Positions 17,555 through 26,013 of a stretch of DNA of 64,000 nt are shown piece after piece (the first letter of the stretch is position 1; the number at the start of each line of letters is the position of its first letter). The stretch covers positions 1,262,051 through 1,326,050 of the forward strand of contig NZ_QFRI01000001.1 of NCBI RefSeq assembly GCF_003143755.1. Reading direction: 5' to 3'. The position numbers and the translations under genes were made by a program. The DNA is from Algibacter marinivivus. GTDB taxonomy: Bacteria; Bacteroidota; Bacteroidia; Flavobacteriales; Flavobacteriaceae. The notes beneath the pieces were generated by a model. It had not been told where the DNA came from, made no database searches, and saw nothing but the letters and a program-made list of their open reading frames with translations.

Positions 17555-18499
17555 ATGAAAACGATAAAAATACTTTTAAGCTTTGTTTTAACAGCAACAC
17601 TTTTTACTTCTTGTTATACAGAAGTTGTTGTAGACGATTTTAATGATGCACCTGTAATTACAGCAAATCAATTATTAAATTCGTATGATCTTTGGTATGT
17701 AGATATTAATAGTACTGTTGGGTATGGAGAAACGCCTTTTCTACAAAAAGCATTTACAGTATCTTTTCTTAATGGTGTAGTATATGCTAATAATAATATT
17801 GCAGGATTAGGTTCTAATGGTAATGGCTTTGGAATTGATGTTGGTGAGTTTGATGCTTATGATATGATTTTAGATGTACAACATGATATTGATGGATTTT
17901 CAACTTTTGATGTTTATGAAGTAGATTATAATACGATAGAATTATACAACCCTAATAATGACACCTCTTACTTTTTAGATGGTTACCAAAGAAATAATTT
18001 TGATTACGACTTTGTATTCTATGATAATATTCATTATTTCTTACAAGAGTATGAGGCTTGGGAAAAGACTTATACTAGTGAGTTTGGAGCTATAAATGAA
18101 TTTGATAATGAGAATTATTTACAATTTTTAGCTGGTGGAAACGATTCAACTTTTAGAAGCTCGCAAGATGATATTGGATTAAGCGCTAATAATCTTATTT
18201 GGGATTATACAGGAATTTATGGAGTGGGTGATGTAAGTGGGAATGAGCTCTTGAAAACTTTAACATTAGATTATGACTTTTTGGACAATGAATTTTTTGA
18301 ATTGACCGTTATAACAGACAGTAAGATTGAATTATTCCATCCTTCTTCTGAAACAGTTTATGAATTTGAAGGTAGAGGTTATATACAATACTTAAAGTCT
18401 GATGGTAATACTAAAGAGAAGAAAGTATCAAAAGACAAAAAGCGTAAGTTTAGAAAAGATAAAGTAGCAAATCCAAGAGAAAGTACTCGAAAGGTTTAA
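17555..18499 (+). CDS. Lipoprotein of unknown function
   Basis: This 314-residue protein has an N-terminal signal with the lipobox LFTSC, so it should be a lipid-anchored envelope protein. The mature part is rich in Asp, Asn, Tyr and Phe (YNPNNDTSYFLDGYQRNNFD) and ends in a very basic tail (about 20 of the last 35 residues are Lys or Arg). I recognise no domain. The acidic body with a basic tail is unusual. A good terminator follows, so it is probably a single-gene transcript. Confidence 0.75.
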   Translation: MKTIKILLSFVLTATLFTSCYTEVVVDDFNDAPVITANQLLNSYDLWYVDINSTVGYGETPFLQKAFTVSFLNGVVYANNNIAGLGSNGNGFGIDVGEFDAYDMILDVQHDIDGFSTFDVYEVDYNTIELYNPNNDTSYFLDGYQRNNFDYDFVFYDNIHYFLQEYEAWEKTYTSEFGAINEFDNENYLQFLAGGNDSTFRSSQDDIGLSANNLIWDYTGIYGVGDVSGNELLKTLTLDYDFLDNEFFELTVITDSKIELFHPSSETVYEFEGRGYIQYLKSDGNTKEKKVSKDKKRKFRKDKVANPRESTRKV

Positions 18500-18547
18500 A
18501 AATACAAAGTGAATTTTCACTAAAAATTTTGGTTGGTTATTTAGTTT

Positions 18548-18589
18548 AGAAACCGTTTAAAGCATCTTGTTTTAAGCGGTTTCTTTTTT
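18548..18589 (+). terminator. Intrinsic terminator after the 17555 lipoprotein gene
   Basis: AGAAACCG (18548-18555) pairs with CGGTTTCT (18577-18584), with further A-T pairs inside, and six T follow. Confidence 0.8.
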
Positions 18590-18661
18590 GTTTATATATG
18601 TGACGTATTTATGTTTTTTGTGTCTAAAAAATAGAAACACTAAAAACCAAAATAAAATTTA

Positions 18662-19141
18662 ATGGGGTTATTTTCATTTATAAAAAAAGCAGGAATTAAA
18701 GTATTTGAAATTGAACATGCACATATGTTATTGCCTTCTGAAGCTTTAATTAAAAAGGCCGAAATTGAAAATTATGCTGCAAAAAAACTAGAAAGAATAA
18801 TTATAAATTTACAATTACAGGTTGAAGACTTAAATGTTTTTATAGACACAGATGTTGCTGTAGTTTCGGGTTTAGCATACGATCAAGCTACAAGAGAAAA
18901 AGTTGTTTTAATTGTTGGGAATTCAGATGGTATTTCTAGTGTATATGATTATATGAAAGTTGAAAATGAAGCCCCAGTTTCTCAATTTTATACGGTAACA
19001 AATGGAGATACTTTAGGGAAAATAGCAAAGGTGTATTATGGGAATGACATGGGCTACTCTGTAATTTTTGAAGCAAATAAGCCGATGTTACACCACCCAA
19101 AAAAAATATATCCTGGACAGGTATTAAGAATCCCTGCTTAG
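18662..19141 (+). CDS. Kbp/YgaU-like BON-LysM protein, divergent tandem copy
   Basis: This 159-residue protein opens MGLFSFIKKAG like E. coli Kbp (YgaU), a cytosolic potassium-binding protein. It has a BON-like domain (about 45-100) and a C-terminal LysM domain (about 110-159, FYTVTNGDTLGKIAKVYYGN, ending in the IYPGQVLRIP signature). Compared with the neighbour at 19262, residues 15-40 have diverged (IEHAHMLLPSEAL) while the rest is close. Its upstream region also resembles that of the second copy. It may be a specialised or decaying paralogue; the frame is intact. Confidence 0.85.
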   Translation: MGLFSFIKKAGIKVFEIEHAHMLLPSEALIKKAEIENYAAKKLERIIINLQLQVEDLNVFIDTDVAVVSGLAYDQATREKVVLIVGNSDGISSVYDYMKVENEAPVSQFYTVTNGDTLGKIAKVYYGNDMGYSVIFEANKPMLHHPKKIYPGQVLRIPA

Positions 19142-19261
19142 TATTTAGATTACTAATTATATTATGTTTTAAACAGGTTTTAGGTTCTTGTAAAATATTA
19201 ATTGTGACCTATTTAATTTTTGTGTGTCTTAAAAGTATTAACCCTTAAAACAAATGATAAA

Positions 19262-19747
19262 ATGGGATTATTTTCATTCATAAAAAATGCAGGAGCTAAA
19301 GTTTTTGGAATAGGAAAAACTGATGCTGAAGAAGCTAGAGAAGCTGCTGAAAAAGAATTAAAACTAGAAGAAGCTGCTGCTAGAAAATTAGAAGAAACAA
19401 TTACTGATTTACAATTAGAGGTTGAAGGTTTGAATATCTTTATTGATGATGATATGGCTACTGTATCAGGATTAGCATATAATCAAGCTACAAGAGAAAA
19501 AGTGGTTTTAGTTGTTGGTAACTCAAGCGGAATAGCCTCTGTTGATGACCAGATGACTGTTAAACATGAAGAGCCAGTAGCACAATTCCACACAGTTCAA
19601 AGTGGAGATACTTTAGGAAAAATTGCAAAAACATATTATGGTAACGCTATGAAATACCCAGTTATTTTTGAAGCGAATAAACCAATGCTTACAGATCCTG
19701 ACAAAATATATCCAGGACAAGTATTAAGAATCCCAGCACTTGATTAG
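19262..19747 (+). CDS. kbp: Kbp/YgaU-like potassium-binding BON-LysM protein
   Basis: This 161-residue protein follows the E. coli Kbp plan end to end: MGLFSFIKNAGAKVFG, an Ala/Glu-rich linker, a BON domain with VLVVGNSSGIASVDDQM, and a LysM domain ending IYPGQVLRIP. E. coli Kbp binds potassium and affects growth under ionic stress; the same role is inferred. The ATG at 19262 gives the family N-terminus; an in-frame start at 19220 would lie in the promoter region. It is the canonical copy of the tandem pair. Confidence 0.9.
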   Translation: MGLFSFIKNAGAKVFGIGKTDAEEAREAAEKELKLEEAAARKLEETITDLQLEVEGLNIFIDDDMATVSGLAYNQATREKVVLVVGNSSGIASVDDQMTVKHEEPVAQFHTVQSGDTLGKIAKTYYGNAMKYPVIFEANKPMLTDPDKIYPGQVLRIPALD

Positions 19748-19786
19748 AACATGAGAACCTAATTAATAGCTAATTATGTTATGTTC

Positions 19787-19813
19787 GAAGCCAACTTGAA
19801 AAAGTTGGCTTTT
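19787..19813 (+). terminator. Intrinsic terminator after kbp
   Basis: A perfect 10-bp stem (AAGCCAACTT, AAGTTGGCTT) with a GAAA tetraloop is followed by a short T-run. It separates the kbp pair from the convergent nadD. Confidence 0.85.
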
Positions 19814-19830
19814 TGCTTTTAAAGTTTTAG

Positions 19831-20409
19831 CTATTTATAAAAATTCATCTCATCTAAATATTCCCAAACATTTTTAGGGAGCATAGGTTCAACAAGTTTA
19901 CCATCCTTTATCGCTTTTCTTATAAAAGTTGAAGAGAGTTGCATTATGGGTGCATTTACATGATGTATTTTTTTGTGTCCGTTAAACCTAGTATCAATGT
20001 TACTCTCAGAAATTCTTGGATAGACATAGATATCATGATTATCAAGAATCACTTCATAATTTTTCCATTTATGGAAACTCTTCAAATTATCCTCTCCCAT
20101 TATTAAAGCAAAGGTATTGTTGGGGTATTTTTCTTGTAAATGTGCAAGTGTGTTTACTGTGTAATTAGGTTGAGGTAAATTAAACTCTATATCACTTGGT
20201 TTTAGTTTTTTGTAATCTTTAGTTGCCAAATAAACCATCTCTAGTCGTTGATAATTATCAAGTAAACTAGATTTCTTTTTAAAAGGATTATGTGGTGTTA
20301 CAACAAACCAAATTTGGTCTAAATCACTGTATTCTGCTAAATGATTTGCAATAACCAAATGCCCAATATGTATGGGGTTGAAAGAGCCAAAATATAAACC
20401 AACTTTCAT
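19831..20409 (-). CDS. nadD: Nicotinate-nucleotide adenylyltransferase
   Basis: This 192-residue enzyme joins nicotinate mononucleotide and ATP to deamido-NAD in NAD synthesis. The nucleotidyltransferase motif GSFNPIHIGH lies at residues 8-17 and the C-terminal SSTFIRKAI motif is intact. Length matches the family. It is the last gene of a yicC-gmk-nadD run with spacings of 15 and 10 bases, a common flavobacterial order. Confidence 0.95.
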   Translation of the reverse strand: MKVGLYFGSFNPIHIGHLVIANHLAEYSDLDQIWFVVTPHNPFKKKSSLLDNYQRLEMVYLATKDYKKLKPSDIEFNLPQPNYTVNTLAHLQEKYPNNTFALIMGEDNLKSFHKWKNYEVILDNHDIYVYPRISESNIDTRFNGHKKIHHVNAPIMQLSSTFIRKAIKDGKLVEPMLPKNVWEYLDEMNFYK

Positions 20410-20419
20410 TGCAAGAACA

Positions 20420-21007
20420 TTAAGAATTAATAAAATTATTTACTTTCTCTTCTGCTTCAACAAGTGCTCTTTCTAAATCATCATTAACAATAATAGTATC
20501 AAAAAGTGGCGCTGTTGCTAATTCTGCTGAAGCTTTTGCAACACGCATATTTATTTTGTCTTCACTTTCTGTTTTACGTTTTTTTAAACGAATTTTTAAT
20601 TCATCTATACTTGGTGGTTTTACAAAAATGGCTAGAGTTTCTTCTGGAAATTTTCTTTTTATTCTAAGTCCGCCAGAAACATCAATATCAAAAATCACGT
20701 TTTTACCAAGTGCCCAAATACGTTCAACTTCAGTTTTTAAAGTGCCATAAAAGTTATCTCTATAAACTTCTTCCCATTCTAAAAAGGCATCAGTTTTAAT
20801 TTTGTTTTTAAATTCTTTAGCCGAAAGAAAATAGTAGTCTTTTCCATGTTCTTCCTCTCCTCGTTTATCTCTTGAAGTTGCAGATATTGAGAACTCTAAA
20901 TTTAAATTTTCCTTACCTAATAAATGCCTCACAATGGTTGTTTTTCCTGAACCTGAAGGTGCAGAAAACACTATAAGTTTACCTTGTTTTATGTTTTTGT
21001 CAATCAC
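20420..21007 (-). CDS. gmk: Guanylate kinase
   Basis: This 195-residue cytosolic enzyme phosphorylates GMP to GDP. A P-loop FSAPSGSGKTTI sits near the N-terminus. The GMP-binding region follows (SRDKRGEEEHGKDYYF, then FLEWEEVYRDNFYGT). Size is standard. It is preceded by yicC and followed by nadD in a compact operon. Confidence 0.96.
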   Translation of the reverse strand: MIDKNIKQGKLIVFSAPSGSGKTTIVRHLLGKENLNLEFSISATSRDKRGEEEHGKDYYFLSAKEFKNKIKTDAFLEWEEVYRDNFYGTLKTEVERIWALGKNVIFDIDVSGGLRIKRKFPEETLAIFVKPPSIDELKIRLKKRKTESEDKINMRVAKASAELATAPLFDTIIVNDDLERALVEAEEKVNNFINS

Positions 21008-21022
21008 TAATTTATCCTTTTG

Positions 21023-21880
21023 TTAAAGTACATTCAATAATTGTTCCTTAATTTTTTCCAACTCATCTTTCATTTGTACCACTAACTGCTGCATAGGTGC
21101 ATAATTACTTTTAGAGCCAATGGTGTTTATTTCACGTCCCATTTCTTGACCAATAAAGCCTAATTTTTTCCCATTAGAATCGTTAGAATTCATACATTCA
21201 GTAAAATAATTAAGATGATTTTTTAGTCTTACTTTTTCTTCTGTAATATCAAACTTTTCAATGTAGTAAATCAATTCTTGCTCAAATCGGTTTTCATCAT
21301 ATTTTTCTCTTAACTCTTCAACCCCTTTTAATAAACGTTCTCGAACACCTTCAACACGTTCGGGGTCCATGGCAATTACTTTTTCTAGTAACTCATTTAT
21401 AGCAACAACACGTTTGCTGAAATCAAGTTCTAAGACCTTGCCTTCATTTAATCTGTGCTTCGTTAATGCTTCAATAGCATGGTTTATCTCGATTTCAATT
21501 GTATTCCATTCATTGTCATCAATTTCTTCTCTAACAGTATTTAATGCATCAGGAAATCTAACTGCCATTTTAAGAAAATCTAAATCATTTCCATCAACAA
21601 CATGCTTTAATTGCTCAATATATTGTTTTACAACAGGAGTATTAATTTGAGTAGAGGTGTCTTCAGCTGTAGCTTCAACATAAATTGAAAAATCTACTTT
21701 TCCACGCACCAATTTATCAGCTAAAATTTTTCTAATAACTAATTCTTTTTCCCTATAAATAGAAGGCATTCTAGCATTTAAATCTAAATTTTTACTATTT
21801 AAAGACTTAAGTTCTATTGTTATTTTTTTTGTTGGGAGCTGTAAAACAGATTTTCCATAACCTGTCATAGAATGTATCAT
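21023..21880 (-). CDS. yicC: YicC-family endoribonuclease
   Basis: This 285-residue protein begins MIHSMTGYGKS, the invariant YicC start, and ends in the conserved C-terminal domain (GFIGQEMGREINTIGSKSN, then VQMKDELEKIKEQLLNVL). YicC proteins are ribonucleases involved in RNA turnover in E. coli; here that is a family inference. A TACCTTTG box (minus strand, 21903-21910) lies about 23 bases upstream and is a plausible -7 promoter element for the yicC-gmk-nadD unit. Confidence 0.93.
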   Translation of the reverse strand: MIHSMTGYGKSVLQLPTKKITIELKSLNSKNLDLNARMPSIYREKELVIRKILADKLVRGKVDFSIYVEATAEDTSTQINTPVVKQYIEQLKHVVDGNDLDFLKMAVRFPDALNTVREEIDDNEWNTIEIEINHAIEALTKHRLNEGKVLELDFSKRVVAINELLEKVIAMDPERVEGVRERLLKGVEELREKYDENRFEQELIYYIEKFDITEEKVRLKNHLNYFTECMNSNDSNGKKLGFIGQEMGREINTIGSKSNYAPMQQLVVQMKDELEKIKEQLLNVL

Positions 21881-22031
21881 AAATGCGAGTATTAATATTA
21901 TGCAAAGGTAATTAAAACCTAAGTAAAGAAAATGAATTTACTAGTGTTAAAAAAAATACTTTAAATGATTATGAGTGGGTTATAAAATAATTAATAAATA
22001 CATTTACTGAATAATTTTTTTCAATATAGAA

Positions 22032-23141
22032 ATGAATAAAATACATAAGATAAGTGCTGTAATAGGATGTTGTATTCTTATTCTAGCATGTAAGGAAAAG
22101 CAAAAAAGTGTTGAATTAAATAATGAAAACATTGTTGAAGAAGCTACTAAAAAATCAATAGATAGTATTATTAATAATCCGCCAAATGGAATGGTTTGGG
22201 TTCCTGGAGGTTCTTTTTTACAAGGGGCAGTTCAACAAGATAAAACTGCCATGAGTCATGAAAAACCACAACACCCTGTTTCTGTTGATGGATTTTTTAT
22301 TGATATAACAGAAGTGACAAATAAAGCATTTAAAAAGTTTGTAAACGAAACAGGTTATATTACTGTTGCTGAGCGTGAAATTGATTGGGAAGAAATGAAG
22401 AAGCAATTACCTGTTGATACACAGAAACCGCATGATAGTATTTTGCAACCTGGATCCTTAATGTTTAAAAAAACAAAAACATCACTTCCAAATTTATATG
22501 ATTTTTCACAGTGGTGGCGATGGGTTAATGGTGTAAATTGGAGACACCCAAGTGGTCCAGATAGTAATATTGATGGAAAAGATAATCACCCAGTCGTACA
22601 TATAAGTTACGAGGATGCTCAGGCTTATTGTAAATGGACTGGAAGACGATTACCAACAGAAGCGGAGTGGGAATATGCTGCAAGAGGTAAAAAGACAAGC
22701 ACTATTTATTTTTGGGGTGATGATAGAAGTGAACTCTCTAAAATGGTGAATAGTTGGGAAGGCGAATTCCCTGTTAACAATACGTTAGAAGATGGTTTTG
22801 AAAGAACAGCACCAGTAAAATCGTATCCACCAAATGATTTTGGGTTGTATGATATGGCAGGAAATGTTTGGGAATTTGTGTCAGATTGGTATAATATTAA
22901 GTATTATGAAGAATTAGTCGCAACAAATGCAGAAGTTGTTAATCCTCAAGGCCCTGATAAAGCATATAATCCTAGTCAGCCATATTTACAAGAAAAAGTA
23001 ATTAAAGGCGGCTCTTTTTTGTGTAGCGATTCGTATTGCGCAAGTTATAGAGTGTCTTCTAGAATGGGAACAAGTATGGACTCCTCTTCAGAGCATATTG
23101 GTTTTAGAACAGTTGCTACTCCAGATATGTTATTGAAATAG
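22032..23141 (+). CDS. Formylglycine-generating-enzyme family lipoprotein with both active-site cysteines
   Basis: This 369-residue protein has a lipobox at LILAC (Cys20), so it is anchored in the envelope. The rest is a full FGE-sulfatase domain: MVWVPGGSFLQGA, HPVVHISYEDAQAYCKW, RLPTEAEWEYAARG, and near the end GGSFLCSDSYCASYR. Cys331 and Cys336 have the spacing of the copper-binding active-site pair of aerobic FGE, which turns a sulfatase Cys into formylglycine. Many flavobacterial family members lack this pair. No sulfatase gene is in the window. A gliding or T9SS role, as for the paralogue GldK, is an alternative. Confidence 0.85.
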   Translation: MNKIHKISAVIGCCILILACKEKQKSVELNNENIVEEATKKSIDSIINNPPNGMVWVPGGSFLQGAVQQDKTAMSHEKPQHPVSVDGFFIDITEVTNKAFKKFVNETGYITVAEREIDWEEMKKQLPVDTQKPHDSILQPGSLMFKKTKTSLPNLYDFSQWWRWVNGVNWRHPSGPDSNIDGKDNHPVVHISYEDAQAYCKWTGRRLPTEAEWEYAARGKKTSTIYFWGDDRSELSKMVNSWEGEFPVNNTLEDGFERTAPVKSYPPNDFGLYDMAGNVWEFVSDWYNIKYYEELVATNAEVVNPQGPDKAYNPSQPYLQEKVIKGGSFLCSDSYCASYRVSSRMGTSMDSSSEHIGFRTVATPDMLLK

Positions 23142-23158
23142 TTTACTAAAATAAAACA

Positions 23159-23194
23159 AAAAGGCTTTAATAAATTCACTTACTAAAGCCTTTT
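23159..23194. terminator. Bidirectional terminator between the FGE gene and tRNA-Leu
   Basis: AAAAGGCTTTA (23159-23169) and TAAAGCCTTTT (23184-23194) form a perfect 11-bp stem over a 14-base loop. T-runs appear on both strands, so it can serve the convergent FGE gene and the tRNA gene. Confidence 0.8.
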
Positions 23195-23195
23195 G

Positions 23196-23277
23196 TACTC
23201 AAGGTGGGAATCGAACCCACACTTCCGAAGAAACTGGATTTTGAATCCAGCGCGTCTACCAATTCCGCCACTTGAGC
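23196..23277 (-). tRNA. tRNA-Leu (anticodon CAA)
   Basis: On the minus strand the gene starts GCTCAAGTGGCGGAATTGG and ends in the T arm GTTCGATTC and acceptor CTTGAGT plus A73. The anticodon stem CTGGA/TCCAG encloses the loop TTCAAAA, giving CAA for leucine UUG codons. A long variable arm (GTTTCTTCGGAAGT region) is typical of a class II tRNA. The first acceptor pair is G-U. CCA is not encoded. Length is 82 bases. Confidence 0.95.
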
Positions 23278-23338
23278 ATTTCGGACAGCAAAAATATAGT
23301 TTTTTTCGATATTACGCACAAAAATACCAGTCATTATA

Positions 23339-23369
23339 CTTTTCAGGTTAAAATAAATGTCTAAATTTG
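23339..23369 (+). promoter_or_regulatory. Putative prs promoter
   Basis: A TAAATTTG box (23362-23369) fits the Bacteroidota -7 consensus TAnnTTTG. A weak -33 (CTTTTC, 23339-23344) lies about 18 bases upstream. The inferred transcript start is about 45 bases before prs. Confidence 0.45.
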
Positions 23370-23421
23370 CACCTCGTTTATAAAAAGTAGACTTTAAATA
23401 CTACAAAACAACAAGTTAACC

Positions 23422-24363
23422 ATGGCCGTTGTAAATACTGAAGCAAAAATTTTTGCATGTACACAAAGTAAAGTTTTAGGTGAGCAAATCGCTAAAGCTT
23501 TTGGTACAGAATTAGGAAACGTTATAACGTCTACATATAGTGATGGTGAGTTTCAACCTTCATACGAAGAATCGATTCGTGGTACTAGAATTTTTATAAT
23601 CGGATCGACACACCCGGAGCCAAGAAACTTAATGGAAATGTTGTTAATGATTGATGCAGCAAAACGTGCATCAGCAAGACACATTACTGCGGTTATGCCA
23701 TATTTTGGTTGGGCAAGACAAGATCGAAAAGATAAACCAAGAGTACCAATTGCAGCTAAATTAGTAGCAAAAATGCTTGAGGCAGCTGGTGCAACACGTA
23801 TTATCACTATGGATTTGCATGCAGATCAAATCCAAGGATTTTTTGAAAAACCTGTTGATCATTTATATGCATCAATCATATTTTTACCATATTTAAAAAG
23901 TTTAAACCTACCTAACTTAACTATTGCATCACCAGATATGGGTGGTTCAAAAAGAGCCTACGCTTATTCAAAAGCTTTAGAAAGTGATGTTGTAATTTGT
24001 TACAAGCAACGCGCAAAAGCCAATGTTATATCTCACATGGAATTAATTGGAGATGTTAAAGGTAAAAATGTAGTTTTAGTTGATGATATGGTTGACACTG
24101 CAGGAACATTAACAAAAGCAGCAGATTTAATGATGGAAAGAGGTGCATTAAGTGTAAGAGCTATATGTACACACCCTATTTTGTCTGGAAACGCTTACGA
24201 AAGATTAGAAAAATCTAAGCTTGAGGAATTAATAGTTACAGACTCTATTCCATTAACTCAAAAAAGCGATAAAATTAGAGTTTTAGGATGTGCAGATTTA
24301 TTTGCTGAGGTGATGAGTAAAGTACACAATAACAAATCAATTAGTTCAAAATTTGTAATGTAA
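23422..24363 (+). CDS. prs: Ribose-phosphate pyrophosphokinase (PRPP synthetase)
   Basis: This 313-residue class I enzyme makes PRPP from ribose 5-phosphate and ATP. The motifs are intact: YSDGEF, the RQDRKDKPRVPI flexible region, MDLHADQIQGFF, and the PRPP-binding loop VVLVDDMVDTAGTLTKAA. Length is normal. rplY follows after 61 bases on the same strand, a common arrangement in this phylum. Confidence 0.97.
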   Translation: MAVVNTEAKIFACTQSKVLGEQIAKAFGTELGNVITSTYSDGEFQPSYEESIRGTRIFIIGSTHPEPRNLMEMLLMIDAAKRASARHITAVMPYFGWARQDRKDKPRVPIAAKLVAKMLEAAGATRIITMDLHADQIQGFFEKPVDHLYASIIFLPYLKSLNLPNLTIASPDMGGSKRAYAYSKALESDVVICYKQRAKANVISHMELIGDVKGKNVVLVDDMVDTAGTLTKAADLMMERGALSVRAICTHPILSGNAYERLEKSKLEELIVTDSIPLTQKSDKIRVLGCADLFAEVMSKVHNNKSISSKFVM

Positions 24364-24424
24364 CCATTCCGCTTAAGGCGAAATAAAAAAGAGTATTAAT
24401 TAAATTATTATATAAATAACAATT

Positions 24425-25078
24425 ATGAAATCAATTACAATCAACGGATCTCAAAGAGAAAGCGTGGGCAAGAAAGCAACAAAAGCCCTACGTAATGCTG
24501 GTCAGGTTCCTTGCGTATTATACGGAGGAGACAAGCCAGTGCATTTCTCTGCACCAGAATTAGCTTTCTCAAAACTAGTATACACGCCTAATGCGCATAC
24601 AGTTGTGATTGAGCTAGACAACGGAGAAACTTTAAATGCAGTACTTCAAGACATTCAATTTCACCCAGTAACAGACAGAATCTTACACATAGATTTCTAT
24701 CAATTATTCGAGGATAAAGAAATTGCATTAAACATCCCAGTACAATTAGTAGGTAACTCTAAAGGGGTTAAAAACGGTGGAGTTTTAAAAAGAAACAACC
24801 GTAAGCTTCGTATTAAAGCATTACCAGTAAACTTGCCAGATTTTATAGAGATAGATATCACACCTCTTAAAATTGGTGATAAAGTTGCCGTAGGCGATTT
24901 ACCAAGTGGAGATTATACATTTTTACACAACGATAATACTGTAGTTTGTAGAGTAAGTACATCTAGAGTAGCAGTTGAAGATGAAGAAGATGAAGAAGAA
25001 TTAGAAGAAGGAGCAGAAGCAGCTGAAGGAGCAGAAGCACCAGCAGCAGAAGGGGCAGAAGCACCAGCTCAAGAATAA
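24425..25078 (+). CDS. rplY: 50S ribosomal protein L25 (CTC form)
   Basis: This 217-residue protein binds 5S rRNA in the large subunit. It has the N-terminal L25 domain (about 1-90, with [11 protein letters not shown] and [18 protein letters not shown]) and the C-terminal TL5/CTC beta domain. The last 40 residues are almost only Glu, Ala, Gly and Pro in a quasi-repeat, an extension common in flavobacterial L25. A strong terminator follows. Confidence 0.95.
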   Translation: MKSITINGSQRESVGKKATKALRNAGQVPCVLYGGDKPVHFSAPELAFSKLVYTPNAHTVVIELDNGETLNAVLQDIQFHPVTDRILHIDFYQLFEDKEIALNIPVQLVGNSKGVKNGGVLKRNNRKLRIKALPVNLPDFIEIDITPLKIGDKVAVGDLPSGDYTFLHNDNTVVCRVSTSRVAVEDEEDEEELEEGAEAAEGAEAPAAEGAEAPAQE

Positions 25079-25097
25079 AACATATTTTGGATTAAAT

Positions 25098-25134
25098 AAA
25101 AAAAGCATCTTGATTTTTTCAAGGTGCTTTTTTT
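25098..25134 (+). terminator. Intrinsic terminator after rplY
   Basis: An A-rich stem AAAAAGCATCTTGA pairs with TCAAGGTGCTTTTT (one G-T pair) and runs into seven or more T. Confidence 0.85.
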
Positions 25135-25143
25135 GTAATAAAA

Positions 25144-25281
25144 ATTTTGGTGTTACTAGAAGTGTCGGGCTTTTATTCATGGATTCTATTGTAAATTTTG
25201 GAATTCATGAACATAAATGTTTCGTTGCAAGTCCTCGCACCTCTTTCGTCGGGCTGTGGGCTATACACTTCAATCCCTAAC
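25144..25281 (+). repeat. Mosaic intergenic repeat, copy C
   Basis: The head TTTTGGTGTTACTAG is degenerate. GTCGGGCTTTTATTCATG then opens a module shared with copy D at 64 of 67 bases (25164-25230). Next comes the CAAGTCCTCGCACCTC module shared with copy B, and the tail CAATCCCTAAC. It sits behind the rplY terminator in the polarity of rplY. It appears to be a recombinant of modules found separately in copies B and D. Confidence 0.8.
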
Positions 25282-25359
25282 TTACCCCATCTGCTAGAAA
25301 CTAACTAATCAGCAATTTTTTGGCATGTTTAATGTATTTTAGCAAAAAATAAAAATAAC

Positions 25360-25986
25360 ATGTGGCAGTTTTTGTCAAACTTATTTAAAAAGAAAAATAA
25401 AATAGAAGAACAAGACCCTATGAAAAAATTTTTGATAGTAGGTTTGGGAAACATAGGCGAGAAATATGAAAATACCCGTCACAATATAGGCTTTAAAGTA
25501 TTAGACTATTTTGCAAAACAAGAAGACTTAACCTTTGAAACCCAAAAACTAGGAGATGTTACTACCTACAAACTAAAAGGGCGTACGTTTATATTTTTAA
25601 AACCAAGTACCTACATGAATCTTAGCGGAAAAGCTGTTCAGTATTGGTTGACAAAAGAAAAAATTCCATTAGAAAACCTATTGGTTATTACAGACGATTT
25701 AAACTTACCCTTTGGAAGCATACGTGTAAAAACAAAAGGAAGTGATGGTGGTCACAATGGATTAAAAGATATTCAGGACAAATTAAACACCACAAAATAC
25801 AACCGTTTCAGATTTGGTATAAGCGATGCTTTTAGTAAAGGTAGGCAGGTTGATTATGTACTAGGTGAATGGACAAATGAAGAAAACACTAAGTTAAAAG
25901 AGCGCTTAGGAAAATCAATGGACCTTATAAAATCTTTTGCTTTAGCAGGTATCAATAATACCATGAATACATTTAATGGAAAATAA
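25360..25986 (+). CDS. pth: Peptidyl-tRNA hydrolase
   Basis: Pth releases tRNA from peptidyl-tRNAs that drop off ribosomes. The core starts MKKFLIVGLGNIGEKYENTR and includes the catalytic His in NTRHNIGF, LKPSTYMNLSGKAV and GSDGGHNGLKDI. The frame opens 20 codons earlier with a basic peptide (MWQFLSNLFKKKNKIEEQDP); similar extensions occur in flavobacterial Pth. The start could be 25360 (208 residues) or 25420 (188 residues). The terminator overlaps its stop codon. Confidence 0.95.
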   Translation: MWQFLSNLFKKKNKIEEQDPMKKFLIVGLGNIGEKYENTRHNIGFKVLDYFAKQEDLTFETQKLGDVTTYKLKGRTFIFLKPSTYMNLSGKAVQYWLTKEKIPLENLLVITDDLNLPFGSIRVKTKGSDGGHNGLKDIQDKLNTTKYNRFRFGISDAFSKGRQVDYVLGEWTNEENTKLKERLGKSMDLIKSFALAGINNTMNTFNGK

Positions 25987-26011
25987 AAGGAGCGTTTTTA
26001 ACGCTCCTTTT
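25985..26011. terminator. Bidirectional terminator between pth and the metalloprotease gene
   Basis: AAAAGGAGCGTT and AACGCTCCTTTT form a perfect 12-bp stem with a TTT loop. The A and T ends give usable T-runs in both directions. The pth stop codon overlaps its left edge. Confidence 0.9.
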
Positions 26012-26013
26012 AT

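Noticed and set aside
18662-19141. Pseudogene status for the first Kbp-like gene
   Set aside because: Although the linker has diverged, the frame, BON region and full LysM signature are intact and a promoter-like leader is kept.
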